64,000 nt of DNA. Origin: Proteobacteria bacterium UBA2363 (GTDB lineage: Bacteria > Pseudomonadota > Gammaproteobacteria > Xanthomonadales > UBA2363). Made by a program: the position numbers and the translations under genes. The stretch is taken from positions 124,001 through 188,000 of the forward strand of contig DDTN01000014.1 of NCBI GenBank assembly GCA_002344355.1, written 5' to 3'. This document shows positions 1 to 7,727 of this stretch, in pieces (positions within the stretch are counted from its first letter, which is position 1; every line of letters begins with the position of its first letter). The notes under the pieces are model-generated. The model worked only from the letters and a program-made list of their open reading frames with translations. It was not told the DNA's origin and ran no database searches.

Positions 1-865
1 GGTCCAGCGATGATGCAGGGCCGCGGCGACCTCGACCTCGCCAAGGTCGAGGTCGTCCAGGGGAAGCACGGCGCGGGCGCTGCCCTGGAGGATCCAGCGA
101 TCGGACCAGGCACGAGCCCAGGCCAGGGAAGGTTGCAGGGCCAGCGACCGGTCGCCTTCGAGCGGGACAGCAAGCACCAGGCTGCCCCGATCGAGGCCCT
201 CTGCAGGTTCCAACCGAGCACATGCTTGTACCCGAGCTGGACCTCCCGGGCCCGTGAAGTGCAGCCGTCGTCGGCATGCACCAGCTCGGCGATCAACTGG
301 CCTCGGCGGCCCACCCGCTTCTCGACCTCCAGCACGTTGCGCAGTTCGTCCACGCCATCGCGCGAGGTATGGCGGAGCTTCCAGACCACCTCGTCCTCGG
401 GGAAGGCCTTGCGCGTCCGCAACGCCAGGAAGTAGTTAAGCTCGCCGGGTGGATAGCCCGTCGTGTCGGCCAGCGACTTGACGTAGGCGACGACATCGCG
501 CACCTGCGCTGCGGTCAGGACGCCGCCTTGGGCCGGCATCTGGGCCGACAGTCCCATGGCATGGCCACCGTGGCTGATCACCATGGCCCAGTCCGGTGCC
601 GGCTCGCGACTGTTGAACAGCGGGTCGGACAGGTCGGCAGGCGGGGGGTCCAGGGCCGCTGCGACCGGACTGTCGGGCCCGGGCCGGCCAGTCGCGCCGT
701 GGCACATCGCGCAGTGATCGGCATAGAGGCGCGCGCCAGCGGCAAGGTCGGCGGCCTGCGCCGGCACCGTGGCCGACAGCGGCAGCGCGACCGCCAGAAC
801 CGCGGCAAGCAACCCAGGGAATCTGGCAGGAAGGGCCACCAGCGTGGCATCGACGAGCGGCTCAT
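1..865 (-). pseudogene. c-type cytochrome with C-terminal beta-rich domain, apparently frameshifted and cut by window edge
   Basis: Reading leftward, an AGGAGG site precedes an ATG at 865. The signal peptide and the haem motif CAMCH (bases 699-713) lie in a different frame, shifted near 815-825. A second shift near 200-230 is needed to continue into a C-terminal stretch of alternating hydrophobic residues (such as GSLVLAVPLEGD), which runs off the window. The domain order would be signal peptide, class I cytochrome c, then a beta-rich domain like that of cytochrome-fused outer-membrane-type proteins. The first shift can be avoided by starting at GTG 839, which lacks a ribosome site. The second shift rests only on sequence quality, because no stop codon forces it. 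This may be a real decayed gene or two single-base assembly errors. It lies divergent from the Cus operon, and a role in periplasmic electron transfer is only inferred. Confidence 0.55.
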
Positions 866-1241
866 CGGAGCCTCCTGCGGCAACGCGCCACGGCGCGACA
901 GCAGGCATTGTCGACTGCCTGGCCCGACCGTGGCGGAACGGGACTGGTTGCGGTTTGCCTTTCGTTGCACGCAAGCGTTCCTGCAACGCCGGCTGCCGGC
1001 TGCCTGGCAGCGACCGGTCGCGCCGCGGCAGGCGGCCGTCGCGATGGCCCGGCAGCCGCCTTCAGGCCGCAGCAGCCGGGCAGGCGCGCCGGGCGATCCC
1101 TCCCGCCGCCTGACGGCACGAAGCAGGGGTACCAGGCGTGGTCGGCGGTCGGGGTGCAGTATCGGTGGCGGCTGATCGAGGTCAGGGCGGGGGGCAGGCG
1201 CAGGGCTTACGGTACACAGGCGATCCACCCTTGGCCCGTGC
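866..1241. other. intergenic region between divergent cytochrome and Cus genes
   Basis: I see no convincing coding frame in this 376-base stretch. It must hold the promoters for the leftward cytochrome gene and the rightward Cus operon, but I found no clear CueR-type operator or strong -35/-10 pair. Confidence 0.4.
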
Positions 1242-1604
1242 ATGTCCAAGCGCCATCTCCATCGCCGCTGGTACCGACTTTGGCTCCCGCTCGTCCTGCT
1301 GGTGTTCGTGCATTGCCACGTCGCGGCCTTGGCGACCGCCGGAGAACCGGATGCCGGGGTTGCCGCGGCTGACCCGGCCGGCGACTGCCACGATCCCGGA
1401 GGCAGTCCGGACCCCGCGGAAACCGACCCCTGCCCGCAGTCGGAATCGGTGGCTTCCGGCACGCTGGCGGTCGCCCACCCGCCGTTCGCGGGTGCCGCGT
1501 ACCTGGCCGCAGCCACATCCCGCCGGCAGCTCCGGCTGCCCGATCCCGGCCGGATCCTGCGCCGGCCGCCCTGCCTGGCCGAGCTCTGCCGGCTGCTGAT
1601 CTAG
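1242..1604 (+). CDS. small secreted hypothetical protein heading the Cus operon
   Basis: The gene encodes 120 residues. A basic N-terminus and hydrophobic segment (residues about 9-32, LWLPLVLLVFVHCHVAALA) look like a signal peptide or membrane anchor. A low-complexity Asp/Pro/Cys-containing middle follows, and the protein ends PCLAELCRLLI. Small proteins of this layout, with a similar final motif, occur upstream of CzcC/CusC genes in proteobacterial metal-efflux operons, as I recall. The next gene starts 67 bases downstream on the same strand. I do not know its function; metal binding or operon control are guesses. No strong ribosome site precedes the ATG. Confidence 0.55.
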   Translation: MSKRHLHRRWYRLWLPLVLLVFVHCHVAALATAGEPDAGVAAADPAGDCHDPGGSPDPAETDPCPQSESVASGTLAVAHPPFAGAAYLAAATSRRQLRLPDPGRILRRPPCLAELCRLLI

Positions 1605-1671
1605 CCCTCCCCGACAAACCGGCGGCCGTCCTCGACGGCCTTCCTGTCCTCTCGTCGGGAGATCCACCACC

Positions 1672-2991
1672 ATGCACGTCCATCCTGTTGCCGCGGCGCC
1701 ATGTTGCCGCCTCGTTCCACCGCTGCCGAGTCGTACATCCGCCGCTGCCTGCCTGCGCCCCCTACTTCTGTGCGCGACGCTCTGCCTGGGCGGCCAGGCC
1801 TACTCCGCGCCCTCCCTGTCCCTTGAGGACGCCATGCGCGCGGCGTTGGCCGATTCGCCGATGCTGGACAGCCGCAGGTCCATGGAAATAGCGGCAGCGG
1901 AGGACGCCGGGCGCGCGGATGCCTTTCCGGATCCGCGATTGACCCTGGCCATCGATGACCTTCCGGTCGCGAGAAGGCCTGCGGGCAGCATGGGCGATGC
2001 CATGCCGACCACGTACCGGATCGGCGTGATGCAGGACCTGCCCTCTGCGCGCAAGCGCCAGGCCCGCCGCCAGGTGGCACTGGCACGTGCCGGCGGCGCC
2101 CGTCTCGAATCGGAGGCGCGCAGGCTTGCTGTGGCGCGGGCGGCTGCCGTGGCCTGGATCGAGCGATGGCAGGCCGACCGGGCTCTGGAGCTGTTGGTCG
2201 AACTCGAGGAGGAATCGGCGCGCGTGGTCGAGCTGGCCGGGGCCCGCCTGCAGTCGGGCCAGGATACGGCCGCCGAGGCGCTGGCCGCTCATGCCGCGCG
2301 GGTTTCCCTGGACAATCGCCTGACCGAAGCCCGCGCCACGCAGGCAGCCGCCCATGCCGGGCTGGCACGTTGGCTCGGAGAGGCGGCGACAGCCCGCGAG
2401 CTGCCCTGGCCCGACTTCGACCGGCTTCCTGTGGGGCCCAGGCGCCTCGTCGAGCGGCTCGAACAGCAGGCCGACCTGCAGGCGTGGGCGCAGCGGGAGA
2501 CCGAAGCGGCAGCGGCACTGGATCTGGCCCGGTTCCAGCGCCGACCCGACTGGCGCGTGGGCATTTCCTACGGCGTCCGCGATGCCGGCTTTCCCGACGT
2601 GCTGATGCTGGAGGTCGGCATCGACCTGCCGGTGGCGCCGCGCAACCGCCAGGATCGCGACGTCGCCGCGCGCCGGCACGAGCTGGAGGCGGTGCGCGCC
2701 GAACGCGAGGACGCGCGACGCAGCCGGCGCGCGTTGCTGGACCAGACCCTTGCGACCTGGCGCAGCAAGCGGGAGCAGGCCGCACGTTACCGGGACACCC
2801 TGCTGCCCCTGGCACGCGACCGCAGCGCGGTGACCTTGGCAGCGTATGGCGGCGGCGCCTCCCTGCAGCCCTGGCTGGAGGCGCGGAGCGACGAGATCGA
2901 ACAGCGCCTCGCCCACCTGGCGACGGTCGCCGACCAAGGCCGGGCCTGGGCGCTACTGGCGACCCTGCTTGACGAGGGGGGCTCGTCATGA
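1672..2991 (+). CDS. TolC-family outer-membrane efflux protein (CusC/CzcC-like)
   Basis: This 439-residue protein is the outer-membrane channel of a tripartite RND metal pump. A signal peptide occupies roughly residues 22-46 (LRPLLLCATLCLGGQAYSA). The mature part is the long alpha-helical, Ala/Arg/Glu-rich repeat typical of TolC/CzcC proteins, with a conserved-looking DAFPDPRLTLAID segment near residue 85. The length matches CzcC-type proteins. A GGGAG ribosome site lies about 9 bases before the ATG. Its stop overlaps the adaptor start by four bases, so the two are translationally coupled. Metal specificity comes from the neighbouring CusB and CusA genes, which point to copper or silver. Confidence 0.85.
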   Translation: MHVHPVAAAPCCRLVPPLPSRTSAAACLRPLLLCATLCLGGQAYSAPSLSLEDAMRAALADSPMLDSRRSMEIAAAEDAGRADAFPDPRLTLAIDDLPVARRPAGSMGDAMPTTYRIGVMQDLPSARKRQARRQVALARAGGARLESEARRLAVARAAAVAWIERWQADRALELLVELEEESARVVELAGARLQSGQDTAAEALAAHAARVSLDNRLTEARATQAAAHAGLARWLGEAATARELPWPDFDRLPVGPRRLVERLEQQADLQAWAQRETEAAAALDLARFQRRPDWRVGISYGVRDAGFPDVLMLEVGIDLPVAPRNRQDRDVAARRHELEAVRAEREDARRSRRALLDQTLATWRSKREQAARYRDTLLPLARDRSAVTLAAYGGGASLQPWLEARSDEIEQRLAHLATVADQGRAWALLATLLDEGGSS

Positions 2992-4535
2992 GGGCGCCCT
3001 TGAGCTGGCTCATCGTTGCCGCGGCCATCGCCGTGGCCCTCGGCATCGGCTACCGGCTCGGGCGCGCCGGCCAGGACGCCTATACCACACCTGCGCAGGC
3101 GGGAAGTGACGAGCGCGAGATCCTGTACTGGTACGACCCGATGGTGCCCGACCAGCGTTTCGACCGTCCAGGAAAGTCACCCTTCATGGACATGATGCTG
3201 GTGCCGCGTTACGCAGATGAGGTCGCTGCGGCAGGGGTGCGCATCGATCCGGGGCTGCGCCAGAACCTCGGCCTCCGCACGGTGACCGTCGAAGCCGGCA
3301 GCCTGGCGGCCCTGATCCGCGTCCCCGGCACCCTGACCTGGGATCTGCGCGAGGAGCATCGCCTGGGCGCGCGGGTCGAGGCCATCGTCGAGCGCCTGCA
3401 TGTGCGGACGCCTTACCAGCCGGTGCAGGCTGGCCAGCCCCTGGCCACCCTGCTGGCACCGGCATTGAGCAGCGCCCTCGCCGAGTACCGCGCCCTGGCC
3501 ACGGCCGAGTCGGCCACGGCTGCCCGGCTGCGTGATGCCGCCCGCTCGCGCCTGCGCGTGCTCGGCCTCACCGACGCCGACCTGCGCGGCACCGATGGGG
3601 CGCCGCGGGTGGTGTTGCGCGCGCCCGCCGCCGGTGTGGTGTCGGCGATCGAGGTGCGCGAGGGACAAAGCGTGATGGCCGGCGAGCCGATGTTCCGCCT
3701 GAACGGCGACGCCAGCTTGTGGCTGGAACTCGCCCTGCCCCAGGCCGAGGCCGGCGCGGTCAGCGTCGGCGATGCGGTGCAGCTGTCGGTCACGGCGTTC
3801 CCGGGCGAGCGATTCGCCGGCGAGATCCAGGCCCTGCTGCCGGAGCTGGACCCGCGCACCCGCACCCGGACCGCACGCGTGGTCCTGGCCAACCCCGGCG
3901 GACGCCTGGCCGTCGGCATGTACGTCGAGGCCGAGCTGCGTCCCGCAGCCGGCCCGCCGCGGCCGCTGGTGCCCGGCGAGGCCCTGATCCAGGACGGCCG
4001 CGGTGCGCGCGTGATCGTCGCCGGCGAGGACGGGTTCCGGCCGGTGGCCGTGCGCATCGGCCGCCGTGCCGGTGGCCTGATCGAGGTCCTGGAAGGGCTG
4101 GACGGCGGCGAGAAGGTGGTGGTGTCCGGGCAGTTCCTGATCGATTCCGAAGCCAGTCTCGCCGGCGCTCTACAGCGCCTGGGGGTGGGGCCGGACCCGC
4201 AGGCCGTGCAGGGCGGCGACGCCGGTGCCGGTGCCGGCCACGGCGAGCACCACCATCCCGCCGATGGGGGGCACGACCCGGCATCGGACGATCCGGACAT
4301 GGCGGCCCTGCACGAGGCCGACGCCCGCATCGAGGCCATCGAGCCACGCCGCATCGTGCTCGACCACGGTCCCTTCACCAGTCTGCGCATGCCGGCCATG
4401 GTGATGGGCTTCCGCGTCGACGACCCGGACCTGGTCGAAGGGTTCGCCGCCGGCGACCGCGTGCGCGTCGCCGTCCGTAAAGACGGCCGCGCGCTGGTGG
4501 TCGAGCGCATCGAGCGTATCGGCGGCCGGCCGTGA
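2988..4535 (+). CDS. cusB: CusB-type periplasmic adaptor with C-terminal CusF-like copper-binding domain
   Basis: The 515-residue membrane-fusion subunit links the inner-membrane pump to the outer-membrane channel. An N-terminal transmembrane or signal segment (residues 5-25) is followed by a metal-binding stretch with Met52 in YDPM and Met67, Met69 and Met70 in SPFMDMM, which matches the Cu(I)-binding N-terminus of E. coli CusB. Barrel-sandwich and beta-barrel domains follow. After a His-rich linker (GEHHHP), residues about 435-512 form a CusF-like domain with His460, Met468, Met471 and Met473. These correspond to the CusF ligands, with Met in place of the capping Trp. The gene overlaps its neighbours by four bases at both ends, so the operon is tightly coupled. 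Confidence 0.9.
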   Translation: MRAPLSWLIVAAAIAVALGIGYRLGRAGQDAYTTPAQAGSDEREILYWYDPMVPDQRFDRPGKSPFMDMMLVPRYADEVAAAGVRIDPGLRQNLGLRTVTVEAGSLAALIRVPGTLTWDLREEHRLGARVEAIVERLHVRTPYQPVQAGQPLATLLAPALSSALAEYRALATAESATAARLRDAARSRLRVLGLTDADLRGTDGAPRVVLRAPAAGVVSAIEVREGQSVMAGEPMFRLNGDASLWLELALPQAEAGAVSVGDAVQLSVTAFPGERFAGEIQALLPELDPRTRTRTARVVLANPGGRLAVGMYVEAELRPAAGPPRPLVPGEALIQDGRGARVIVAGEDGFRPVAVRIGRRAGGLIEVLEGLDGGEKVVVSGQFLIDSEASLAGALQRLGVGPDPQAVQGGDAGAGAGHGEHHHPADGGHDPASDDPDMAALHEADARIEAIEPRRIVLDHGPFTSLRMPAMVMGFRVDDPDLVEGFAAGDRVRVAVRKDGRALVVERIERIGGRP

Positions 4536-7500
4536 TCGCCGCCCTGATCCGCTGGTCGGTGGCCAACCGCGTGGTGGTGCTGATGGCCGCCCTGCTGCTG
4601 GCCGCCTGGGGCGTATGGTCGACCCTGCGCACGCCGCTGGATGCGCTGCCCGACCTGTCCGACACCCAGGTCATCCTGCGCACCGAATGGCCCGGCCAGC
4701 CGCCCCAGGTGGTGGAGGACCAGCTCACCTACCCGTTGGCCACCGGCCTGCTGTCGGTGCCGGGGGTGAGGACGGTGCGCGGCTTCTCCTTCTTCGGGGA
4801 CTCCTTCGTGTACGTCCTGTTCGACGACAGCACCGACCTGTACTGGGCGCGCTCGCGGGTGCTGGAGAACCTCAGCCAGGTGCGCGGGCGGCTGCCGGCC
4901 GGGGTGAACCCGTCGCTGGGGCCGGACGCGACCGGCCTGGGCTGGATCTACCAGTACGCCCTGGTCGACCGCAGCGGGCGCCACGACATCGGTCAGCTGC
5001 GCGCGCTGCAGGACTGGTTCCTGCGCTACGAGCTGAGCACCGTGCCCGACGTGGCCGAGGTCGCCACCGTCGGCGGCGCGGTGCGCGCGTGGCAGGTGCT
5101 GCCCGAGCCTGAGGCCCTGGCCGCACGTGGCATCACCCTGGCCCGGCTGGCCGAGGCCATCATGTCGGCCAACGGTTCCGGCGGTGGCTCGGTGATCGAG
5201 CAGGGCGAGGCCGAACTGATGGTGCGCAGCGAAGGGTATCTGCGCAGCCGCGAGGACTTCGAGCGGATTCCCGTCGCCGTCGATGCGCGAGGCGTGCCGG
5301 TGACCCTGGGCGAGGTCGCGCGCATCCAGCGCGGCCCCACCTTCCGCCGTGGCCTGGCCGAGCTGGACGGCGACGGCCAGGTGGTGGGCGGCATCGTGGT
5401 GCTGCGGACCGGCAAGGACGCGCTGGCCGCCATCGACGCGGTCAAGGCCAGGCTCGACGCCTTGCGCCCCAGCCTGCCCCAGGGCGTGGAGATCGTTCCG
5501 GTCTACGACCGCTCCGAGCTGATCCGCGAGGCGGTCGACAACCTGCGTACCAAGCTGCTGCAGGAGTTCATGCTGGTGGCCCTGGTCTGCGCCCTGTTCC
5601 TGTGGCACCTGCGCTCGGCCCTGGTGGCGGTGGTCAGCCTGCCGCTGGGGGTGCTGGCGGCCTTCATCGTCATGTACCACCAGGGCATCACCGCCAACCT
5701 GATGTCGCTGGGCGGCATCGCCATCGCCATCGGCGCGATGGTGGATGCGGCGGTGGTGATGGTGGAGAACGCGCACAAGCACCTGGAGCGCTGGCGCGAG
5801 GCGAAGGGTGAGCCCGGCCCCGCCGAACGCTGGCGCATCCTCACCGATGCCGCGGTCGAAGTCGGCCCGGCCCTGTTCGTCAGCCTGCTGGTGATCACGC
5901 TCTCCTTCCTGCCGGTGTTCGCCTTGCAGGCCCAGGAGGGTCGCCTGTTCGCCCCGCTGGCCTACACCAAGACCTATGCCATGGCCGCCGCCGCCGGCCT
6001 GGCCGTGACCCTGGTGCCGGTGCTGACGGGCTACCTGGTGCGCGGCCGCATCCGCCGCGAACACGACAACCCGCTGAACCGCTGCATGGTCGCCGGCTAC
6101 CGCCCGCTGCTGGAGACGGTGCTTCGCCATCCGCACCTGACCCTGACCGGCGCCGCGCTGGCGGTGCTGGTGACGCTGTGGCCAGCCAGCCGCCTGGGCA
6201 GCGAGTTCCTGCCGCCGCTGGAGGAAGGCAGCCTGCTGTACATGCCCACGTCCTTGCCGGGACTGTCCGCCGGCAAGGCCGCCGAGCTGCTGCAGCAGAC
6301 CGACCGCATGATCAGATCGGTGCCGGAGGTGGCGCACGTGTTCGGCAAGGCCGGCCGCGCCGAGACCGCCACCGATCCGGCGCCGCTGGAGATGTTCGAG
6401 ACCACCGTCACCTTCCGTCCGCGCAGCGAGTGGCGCCCGGGCATGACCCCGCAGAAGCTGCGCGAGGAGCTCGACCGTGCCGTGCAGGTGCCCGGGCTCA
6501 CCAACCTGTGGGTGCCGCCGATCCGCAATCGCGTGGACATGCTCTCCACCGGCATCAAGAGCCCCATCGGCATCAAGATCGGCGGCCCGGACACCGCCGT
6601 GCTGCAGGCGCTGGGCGACCGCATCGAGCGCCTGGCGCGCGAGGTGCCGGGCGTGAGCTCGGCCATCGCCGAGCGGGTGGGCGAGGGGCGCTACGTCGAC
6701 CTGCGCATCCGCCCGCTGGACGCGGCCCGCTACGGCTTCACCCAGGGCGAACTGCAGCGCTTGATCGCCGTGGTGGTCGGCGGCGAGCCCATCGCCGAGA
6801 CCATCGAAGGCCGCGAACGCTATCCCATCGTGCTGCGCTACCCGCGCGAACGCCGCGGCACCCTCGATGCCCTGGCCCGGCTCCCGCTGGTGGCGCCGGA
6901 CGGCAGCCAGCTCGCCCTGTCGCAGGTGGCCGACGTCGCCGTCAGCGCCGGGCCGTCGATGCTGCGCAGCGACGACGGCCGCCTCACCGGCTATGTGTTC
7001 GTGGACGTGGCCGGTCGCGCGCTGGGCGATGTCGTGGCCGATCTGCGCGAGCACCTCGGCGCCCGGCTGGATCTGCCGCCAGGCTACGCCCTGGGCTGGT
7101 CCGGGCAGTACGAGTACCTCGAACGCGCGCAGCAACGGCTGCAGCTGGTGGTGCCGGTCGTGCTGGCGGTGATCTTCGTTCTGATCTACCTGGTGTTCCG
7201 CAGCGGCGCGGAGGCCGCCACGATCATGCTCAGCCTGCCGCTGTCGCTGGTGGGCGGGGTGTGGCTGGTGTGGCTGCTCGGACACGAGGTCTCCGTGGCA
7301 ACGCTGGTGGGTTTCATCGCCCTGGCCGGTGTCGCCGCCGAGTTCGGCATCGTCATGCAGCTCTACCTGCGCAACGCCTGGCACCGCCACCGCGACGCCG
7401 ACCCGCAGGCCGGAAGCGAGGCGCTGGAAGCAGCGATCCGCGAGGGCGCCGTGGGACGGGTCCGGCCCAAGGTGATGACCGTGGCGACCATCCTGGCTGG

Positions 7501-7681
7501 CCTGTTCCCGATCATGGTCGGCACCGGGGCCGGCTCCGAGGTGATGCAGCGGATCGCCGCGCCGATGATCGGCGGCATGCTCAGCGCGCCGCTGCTGTCG
7601 ATGCTGGTGCTGCCGGCGGCCTACCTGCTCCTGGAGCGGCGCACGCTTCGGCGCAGGGAAGGCAGGGCGGAGGTGGCCTGA
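4532..7681 (+). CDS. cusA: CusA-type heavy-metal RND efflux pump
   Basis: This 1049-residue inner-membrane proton antiporter exports Cu(I)/Ag(I). The GTG start overlaps the adaptor stop. The protein has the usual RND layout of twelve transmembrane helices and two large periplasmic loops, and is full length. The TM4 motif GAMVDAAVVMVENAHK is of the monovalent-metal (CusA) class rather than the CzcA class. The three methionines that bind Cu(I) in E. coli CusA (573, 623, 672) are present at Met571 (LLYMP), Met621 (LEMFET) and Met670 (VDMLSTG). The gene ends the operon and is followed by a strong hairpin. Confidence 0.95.
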   Translation: MIAALIRWSVANRVVVLMAALLLAAWGVWSTLRTPLDALPDLSDTQVILRTEWPGQPPQVVEDQLTYPLATGLLSVPGVRTVRGFSFFGDSFVYVLFDDSTDLYWARSRVLENLSQVRGRLPAGVNPSLGPDATGLGWIYQYALVDRSGRHDIGQLRALQDWFLRYELSTVPDVAEVATVGGAVRAWQVLPEPEALAARGITLARLAEAIMSANGSGGGSVIEQGEAELMVRSEGYLRSREDFERIPVAVDARGVPVTLGEVARIQRGPTFRRGLAELDGDGQVVGGIVVLRTGKDALAAIDAVKARLDALRPSLPQGVEIVPVYDRSELIREAVDNLRTKLLQEFMLVALVCALFLWHLRSALVAVVSLPLGVLAAFIVMYHQGITANLMSLGGIAIAIGAMVDAAVVMVENAHKHLERWREAKGEPGPAERWRILTDAAVEVGPALFVSLLVITLSFLPVFALQAQEGRLFAPLAYTKTYAMAAAAGLAVTLVPVLTGYLVRGRIRREHDNPLNRCMVAGYRPLLETVLRHPHLTLTGAALAVLVTLWPASRLGSEFLPPLEEGSLLYMPTSLPGLSAGKAAELLQQTDRMIRSVPEVAHVFGKAGRAETATDPAPLEMFETTVTFRPRSEWRPGMTPQKLREELDRAVQVPGLTNLWVPPIRNRVDMLSTGIKSPIGIKIGGPDTAVLQALGDRIERLAREVPGVSSAIAERVGEGRYVDLRIRPLDAARYGFTQGELQRLIAVVVGGEPIAETIEGRERYPIVLRYPRERRGTLDALARLPLVAPDGSQLALSQVADVAVSAGPSMLRSDDGRLTGYVFVDVAGRALGDVVADLREHLGARLDLPPGYALGWSGQYEYLERAQQRLQLVVPVVLAVIFVLIYLVFRSGAEAATIMLSLPLSLVGGVWLVWLLGHEVSVATLVGFIALAGVAAEFGIVMQLYLRNAWHRHRDADPQAGSEALEAAIREGAVGRVRPKVMTVATILAGLFPIMVGTGAGSEVMQRIAAPMIGGMLSAPLLSMLVLPAAYLLLERRTLRRREGRAEVA

Positions 7682-7693
7682 GGCAGCGACGCC

Positions 7694-7720
7694 GTTGCCC
7701 GGGGGCTTGCCCCGGGCAAC
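7694..7720. terminator. perfect 11-bp hairpin between convergent cusA and copB
   Basis: GTTGCCCGGGG (7694-7704) pairs perfectly with CCCCGGGCAAC (7710-7720) around the loop GCTTG. It sits 13 bases after the cusA stop and just beyond the end of the convergent copB-like gene. No U-run follows on either strand. It probably serves as a shared transcription end or RNA-stabilising structure. Confidence 0.6.
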
Positions 7721-7727
7721 GGGCTCA

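Noticed and set aside
3413..7390. Very long leftward open frame opposite the cusB-cusA genes
   Set aside because: It is the antisense of clearly conserved genes. Its His/Gln/Arg-rich text is typical of the reverse frame of GC-rich coding DNA, with no ribosome site or domain.
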